Assembly: GCA_020055645.1 (NCBI GenBank)
Contig: CM034548.1
Coordinates: 32,910,201 to 32,974,200, forward strand
Direction of reading: 5' to 3'
Source of the DNA: Tomocerus qinae
Taxonomy: Eukaryota; Arthropoda; Collembola; Entomobryomorpha; Tomoceridae
Length of the DNA stretch: 64,000 nucleotides
Shown piece after piece: positions 57,301 through 64,000 of this stretch; position 1 is the first letter of the stretch, and each line of letters starts with the position of its first letter. Position numbers and translations under genes: made by a program. The notes beneath the pieces are model-generated. The model did no database searches, was not told the DNA's origin, and saw nothing but the letters and a program-made list of their open reading frames with translations.

Positions 57301-60300
57301 GATAATATACCTATGACAAAAATTCTAGCCAATTTTCTACTGGTCTTGCTGACCTTTTCAAATCTTTATTATCTAGTATAAAAAATAAATGCTTAAATAA
57401 AATCTGTGATAAGGCACAATTCGTTATTCAATCGGCCATGTCTGAATGATCCTTGTTTCAACATGTACTCCATAGAATCAAGAGCATTTCATTGCCGATT
57501 GATTACCAATAAATATCTTTAACAACACAAGTTTGACTTTGACAGAATAGATTTACTTTGAATGGCCAAAGAAAAGATGTGAATAGTTCAACATCAGGAG
57601 AAAAGATATTACCTTAATAAATTCTGGTAGGAATGAATGGAAATGTAAAACTTAATATCAGAGGAGTTAAGGCGTATAAAGAGTAGTGTCGTGATATATT
57701 ATATAGTAGTACTACATATATATATATAGTAAAAAAATATGTAGTTCATAGTAGCAGTTACATTGTTATGGAATAATTTCTATTGTGTTGATGGAACTAT
57801 GAAGCAAATCTAATTTAATAAGTAGGTGCACATAGAAAGTTCTTCTACGATATCCTACAATTGGAATCATCCCTGTAATCCTACTACTCGAACACCATTG
57901 ATCGTCAGTATTATCTGTCCTGTATACCCAGCTTTACCTTCTAGACGATTTAAATGCCCCAAATATTACTAGTAATTCCAATGAAACAATATTAATTACA
58001 AGAAAGTCCCTGATATACATTTAAATACTAATATCAGTATACATGGGATTGCAATCAGAAGTGTAACCAAACGTGATAAAACTCTCTGCTAGATGTTATA
58101 GTAATTTATTGTTATACTAAACGAAAATAATTAAGTTTAACTATATTTAGACACATTGCCAGTAATATGTTCTTTAGGCCGTTAAATCGACTTGCTTAGT
58201 CTACATTGATTATTATATCTTCCATAAGCGTTTGAGAAAACGTTGAAATGGGATAAGGCGGTTGAGGGGTAACACGTTAGTAATTCAGGAGTGAAAGTAA
58301 CAGTAAAAGGGATGTAATCTATCAGTTGATTTTATGATTTAAGGTAGAAAAGGAACAAGGACAGAGCTGAAAAGCAAAGTGGTCTCTTAGGTTTCAATCT
58401 GTACAGATTCTTTCCACTTTGGCTGCAAAGGAACTGATTAGGAATAGTGAGAGCTCCATTCACAATATAATTCATTTAAAATGTATAACGCAACGGGAAG
58501 ATTCTATTTGTTCAGTCGAAATGGGAGTTGAGAATGTAATGTGCAGGGATAAAACTGGCTGAGTGCTCCAGAATTATGTACAGCCTAATGTACATTACAA
58601 TTCTCGTAGTCTCCTATTTTCATTTGTAATGTCATCCATACGTACCTGGCTGCTCTGAAAGGAGATGGCAAAGATCCTCTTCATTCTACTTTTCACAATA
58701 ACAATAATCAAATAAATGGAGAAAGACTCGCTGCCTTGATATCCTTATAGTATCTCTTGTTGTTCTCCCGAAAACTTGCCAAAGCTACGCATTATATTAC
58801 ATTACCCCTCTCTCTAGAACTAAGTGTTTGTGTAATTAATTCAATTATTTTTATTTCAACGTACTGCAGTGATTTACTCGGAGAATTTCTAAAAGTTTCG
58901 CCAATACTTAAGCGGATTATAGAGGTAATCGTTGAATCAAAAGCTTGTTGCTAATTAGGCACTAGAAACCTAAGTAAGTTGTTACCAGTCAGTATTTGTT
59001 CCAGCCATGTTATTCGTTACTAACTTTACGACCTTCACTTAAGCACATCATCACTTTTTCATTTTTCTAGTCTTGAGTAACCGTATTAATAATTCTTGCG
59101 ATGAATTCACTATTTAAATCATGTGCGTACTATGCTAACAGCGATAAATAGATTAAAAACTAGGAAGGACACTTTTACCTGTTTTGATTACGATGATAAG
59201 TATTAGAATATCCCAGAATATGATAGGGGACAGACCTGAATTGGTTTTTGGAAATGTAAAGGCTAACCTTTCATCTCGGTTTAAATTCCTTCCCTTTGTT
59301 TGAATTAAACCCCCACAGGGCAACTATATGGCAAATATTTCTTCTCGAAGCATGGAAAATATCTCTTTCCCCCTCTAAAATAACTTCTGGGCCTATGTAC
59401 TAAAGCTAGCAAATACAGCAATTTATTATTTACCTACACCTTTCATATTAATTCCATGTCAATGAGTATATTGTTCTCATTCTCATGCAGTAATTATTTA
59501 CCATTTTGGTCAATATTGTTCTTCCATTATAGTAATGAAATGAATTAATTCACACAGTATATGGTAAAAGAGTGAATGAGTAAAATTCCTGATGCATAAG
59601 CTCTAATATCTGCCTTTTGTTCAATTGACTTATAGGTATGCTCATCTAGAGGTATTGGCAACATTTATTTTATATTTAAGACCTTTTAAATGTATCTGTA
59701 AGTGTTATAGAAATATTTATTATCAATGGCTTTAAGTACTTTCAAAAGTATCTACAATAAAACTATTAAGTTTACATCTCTGCCTTTGTTAATTAACTTG
59801 TTTGCAACTATTTGTGTCTATTTGCTTTTCTATCTTTACTTTTAAAAATGTTTTTACGATTTTTAGCGACTAAGTGGCTACAGACAATAAATTCATTTTT
59901 GAAATAAAACTTTCGTCATGGGAATTGCTACATGTTTTTTATCGCAAAAAAGCGGTAAACTCTCAAAGCGCAATACAATTTCCCAGGGGATGTCAATTGA
60001 GAAGTGGAGTAATTATTATGTTGTATAAAAAGTAAACGGTAACGGTGCTAACAGCATTTTACAATACAGATTTGATCAATTATTACATCTTGTAGTACAA
60101 TATCCTAGCTAATGTACTTCCGTTTGAAACAGTCTTCATATAATTAGATCGCTGGTCTATTTTATTTTAGCGAGAGCCATTTTAGTTGGCTTAGAAAGTA
60201 GCAAAAGCTAAGGCAAAGTATATTTTTCCTGTTTTATTACATTTTGGCCAAGGACTAAAATGATTCTGTAGGCACTAAGTAACTTTAGCCTCTAAGAACT

Positions 60301-61930
60301 GCCTGATAAAACTTGAGATTACTGTTCAGTAACGTGATCAGGTGGTTAGGCATAGAGTATTGATACTGATCTCCTGGAAAGAATATTTCAATTGAGAAAC
60401 TTGTAAGGATTACCAATAGTATTTTTTTTGTGCTCATGATTGTATTTATGGGATAACGTAATAAGCATAGGTAATGTGATTGTGATCTAAGAAATAGGGA
60501 AAAAGGTATTTTTGATTTTCATTTATAATCTATGAAAAGAATCTTGAAGGGTTTCTGGCTCGGATTACTCGACTCTATTTGGTATTCACTGTAGCATAAA
60601 TAAATTGTATGATTGTATTGTAAGTAGTATTCGTAATTACAAGGAAGGAAAATTGTCAAGCCATATCCGTATTTATTTAAATGTACTATTAGATGAAGAG
60701 TGGTTCAGTAAATGTACAGCATAATGGAATTACAAATGTAAGGAAGAAGGCCAATAATAATATGCAACCAGATTGAATTATAATCCAATCATGTACTACT
60801 CAGAACTCAGAATGTAATTCCATATTCAGGAAGTATTATACCATACCTCACTATTTTCTATATACTTCCGACTTGGTTTAAAGGGCCATTTTTATTTACT
60901 TATAGGAAGCACTCTGATTTTCAGTAACTTACTCAGACTCCGAATTCCCAAAATTAGTTTTACATTACCTACATTTTCTTTTTTGCGACGCAAAAAGCAG
61001 AAATATCCATTTGTCATAAACGCATTTGCAAAACTCTCCAGCTTTAGAAAATAAATAAAACTCTATCTAAGCCTTGGATGGAATGATCCGTCCACAGTAG
61101 TGAATAGAGATCTGATTTTAATACAGTTTATGATAGTAAGTGGCAAATAGCGAAATTAGCTTTTAACTACGCAGCCTGCAGCAAATGAAGTAGCATAAGA
61201 GTAGTGAAATGTTGTTGAAAAACAGTTTTGGCAAATTGGCTACATTTGTAATAACTTTTAATAATTTTCAGTTAATATTGAAATGATATTCTTACTAGAT
61301 TACTTATTGTCAGAGTTGTCAGAGTTCAGAAGCATCAGAGTTGGGCAAAACCATTTTAATGAGTTACTTTGCAAAGATTTCCGCAAGTCATCCCATTAAA
61401 ATTGTGAATGTCCTCAAGACCTTTAGAGTCTGAACTAACTGACTCTACAAGATAGTTAATCTAAATGTTGAATGGTTAAAATTGATACAAAAATCGAGTA
61501 GTCGCTAAAAAGAGTAGGGAAACACATGTATTAGGAGTATCCAGGGACAAGCTTTAAAAGACAAGTAATAGTAGTGAGGGAAGCGAGCTTAGGTGTGGTA
61601 TAGGTATAGCGGTTTAGTTTTGAATGCTGCTGGGTTGAAGCATCGGCATGATATTAGGCCAAGCAAGGTGCATCTTCATCCAGTCGAGGTTCGGATTGCA
61701 GCCCAAGAACATGAAGGACTTTTTACCTAGACAATTTCGACAGGATCGTAGGGCACGAAATGGGATGGGATATTGTATTATGACAAAAGCTTCCACTTCT
61801 GCACTTAGGTAGTTGTAGCAGGAAGAGAAAGGAGGGAAGTGCAAGGCACGAGAACTTTTCCTTCTTTCTTCGGAGCGTCCCATTTCCATCCGTGGAGAAA
61901 GTTGGAGGGAAATGTTATTGGAAGCTGAGC

Positions 61931-61945
61931 TCTCTCTCTCTCTCT
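61931..61945. repeat. (TC)n microsatellite
   Basis: A short uninterrupted TC dinucleotide run next to CTACTC. Such runs are common in arthropod introns and may bind GAGA-type factors on the complementary GA strand; no function is claimed. Confidence 0.9.
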
Positions 61946-62081
61946 ACTCTTTCATCACCTAAATGGAAAGTATTTACACAGATAACGAACCATAGTGATC
62001 TCTGTTCTCTGGCTTTTCCATGAACTACATACATTGTTAACTGTACGACAAACACACAAAGTTTAGTCAGCCCGTCAGGTT

Positions 62082-62101
62082 TCTCTCTCTCTCTCTCTCT
62101 T
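62082..62101. repeat. (TC)n microsatellite
   Basis: Ten TC dinucleotides in a row, 136 bp after the preceding run. The two lie in the same otherwise AT-rich stretch; a paired GAGA-factor site is conceivable but unproven. Confidence 0.9.
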
Positions 62102-64000
62102 TGAATATTTTAACACGACCAGTAATACTATCTCCTATTTACTTTGCATTCATCCAATGAATACACTTTGCTTTATACCACTCATCCTAAATATTACACA
62201 CTTTTTACTCAAGGATTAACAAGGCTATACTAAACCGCAACATTTACTTCCTTATTTAACATTTCAATTTGCTAAATGCTGGATTTCAATTCTATTATGG
62301 ACAAAATGTTTCAGTAGCCACTGAGCGACTTTAATTATTAAAATGTCATACCTTAACAGCAGTTAGTATCGCTTTATTTGAACTATACAGCAATACCAGC
62401 GTTTACATTTATACATTATATAAGTATAAGAAAATGGTACACATGCTTATTCTGAGGAGGACACGAATGAATTGCAATTAACCATCGGCAGATAACAATA
62501 ATTATACAAACTGATAGTAAACCCAACTGAGCATCATTTATTTCCAGCTTTGCTTTATATATCACGTTTAATTACAAATAAGTAATTAGGATATCAACAT
62601 TAGAGTGCCAAAAAGACAGATTCTTCTAATCTATGTTTTAAAGCAACTGTACTATTTCACCCCAGTACATGTTGTAGTTCTAAATTAAATGCAAGCGTTC
62701 AATACTGCATTTTTTGCAAGCAAAACGTTTTAAAACGGCAACGAAATGTTTCGATTTCGAGAGTACTTAAAATGATTGCTTTTTTATATACTTAAACTGT
62801 GATACTTATTATTGCATTTAATACCACCCAGATCGAATCCATAATTATAAATCCTTTATTTCGCACACTACATTTACCGGGTATTGCCATTCCTATTATA
62901 ACTTTGTTTGATTTAGTAATTAAATATTTTAGTTACGATTTATTATTTATTTTTAGGCTAGATTAAATGTTTCATAAGTAAAACAAATTGCAATTGCTTG
63001 AATTAGTAGTACATTGGATTGAGGCATTTGTAACTTGTGTAAGTACTCACTACGATGTAGTCTACTAAAACATATGCTTTTAGACCAGGGTAGACAGTAT
63101 AGAAGTTATATATAGGAGTAGTTATTATTATCATATTCATATTCACTGTCAATTGTTAGTCAACGAAGTTGGCTAGTTCCATAAAATACCTTCTGGCGAG
63201 CATTAACTATTTAACGATTAATTTAATCGATGGCTTTTCCCTTTGATAGTCCTTTCAGCTGGTAAACGTAAAACTGAGCAACAGAAACTTTATCACTATT
63301 CAGTAGTTGTAAATGTCATTGTTTTAGAGCAATGTCCCTTTGAATGCGCCAAGTTGATATCAACTTGTACTCAAAAAGATATAGCATAGCACAGTAGATG
63401 ATGATAAAAAGTGATAGGTAATAACTAAGTAATATATAGGTCACTGCTGGGTACAAATTATCTCCTCTCTGAAATTTTAAAACCCGGAAAAATGTTTTTT
63501 ATCTTTTCCTACAATTTTCCTATTACTTTCCTTATTTTGTTAATTTTTTCTTTGTCCTTCTTTTAAATTTTTTGGAGACCTTCACAATTATTTTTATTTT
63601 CTTCTTTTAACTTTTTTCTCTGCTCTCCGTTGACTTTAAAATTTTCATTCAGAATACTGCATACTTGAATTTCAAGCTATTTGCAAACCTCCACTAAAAA
63701 GAAGCAAAAACTAAAAATTCGGAAATAACTTCCACAACTTCCAACAATAATTTTTAGCTACGTTGGGATGTAATGAAGTGTACAATACTACAATTTTGGA
63801 GGACACAAGTGCTTTCAAGTGTACTTCGTTGGAAGATAAACAACAGTTTATCGCATATCTAATCTGATTATCATTTCTTTGTTTTGTGAATAATATCACA
63901 TTTCTCTTTCTCTTCCTAAACATCAAATGACATTTATTGTGGCTATTACATATTAATTTCGATGCATTAAAATGATTAATTTGCTTCTGGACATAACCAA

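Larger units (their letters stand above)
54392..64000 (+). other. non-coding stretch to the window end, probable long first intron
   Basis: AT-rich DNA with no supported exon on either strand. Two CT-dinucleotide runs are listed separately. The 91-codon minus frame at 61614-61889 has a less AT-biased composition than its surroundings but no domain, splice context or start that I trust. Confidence 0.4.

Overview
The window is AT-rich nuclear DNA from an animal, most likely an arthropod. The reasons are GT-AG introns of 70-110 bp mixed with kilobase-scale ones, very long non-coding stretches, decayed transposon pieces and microsatellites, and a main gene that matches insect rhinoceros in architecture better than the short vertebrate JADE proteins. 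I cannot name the species; a springtail or other hexapod is possible. There are no bacterial operons, viruses or CRISPR arrays.

Layout. 1-12.2 kb: almost no coding signal except one convincing minus-strand internal exon (6800-6942). 11.9-12.2 kb: a minus-oriented copy of about 300 bp whose plus-oriented partner lies at 18.3-18.6 kb. The partner sits where the 5' non-coding exon of the main gene is expected, and both copies keep a 5' splice site. 15.07-16.50 kb: a long 21-bp minisatellite. 19.8-31.7 kb: the one complete gene, a rhinoceros/JADE-family PHD-finger gene whose 14 coding exons join in frame to 3117 residues. It is followed by a TTA-rich 3' region with several AATAAA signals. 31.8-41 kb: non-coding DNA with small transposon relics, including a hAT-like MITE with perfect 8-bp target duplications and a 29-bp near-perfect palindrome. 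42.3 kb and 54.4 kb: two plus-strand candidate first coding exons, both ending in phase 0 at a GT donor. The second encodes MQPPPVRK, which resembles the start of Nervous wreck/FCHSD proteins. The rest of that gene would lie beyond the right edge.

How the parts may relate (inference): the 12.2-kb and 18.3-kb copies face away from each other, so they could be duplicated promoter/first-exon modules driving a minus-strand gene to the left and rhinoceros to the right, with the phased A-tract minisatellite between them. JADE-family proteins are chromatin scaffolds that recruit an HBO1-type histone acetyltransferase and read histone H3 with paired PHD fingers. Nervous wreck is an F-BAR/SH3 membrane-remodelling protein. 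I see no functional link between the two genes beyond proximity.
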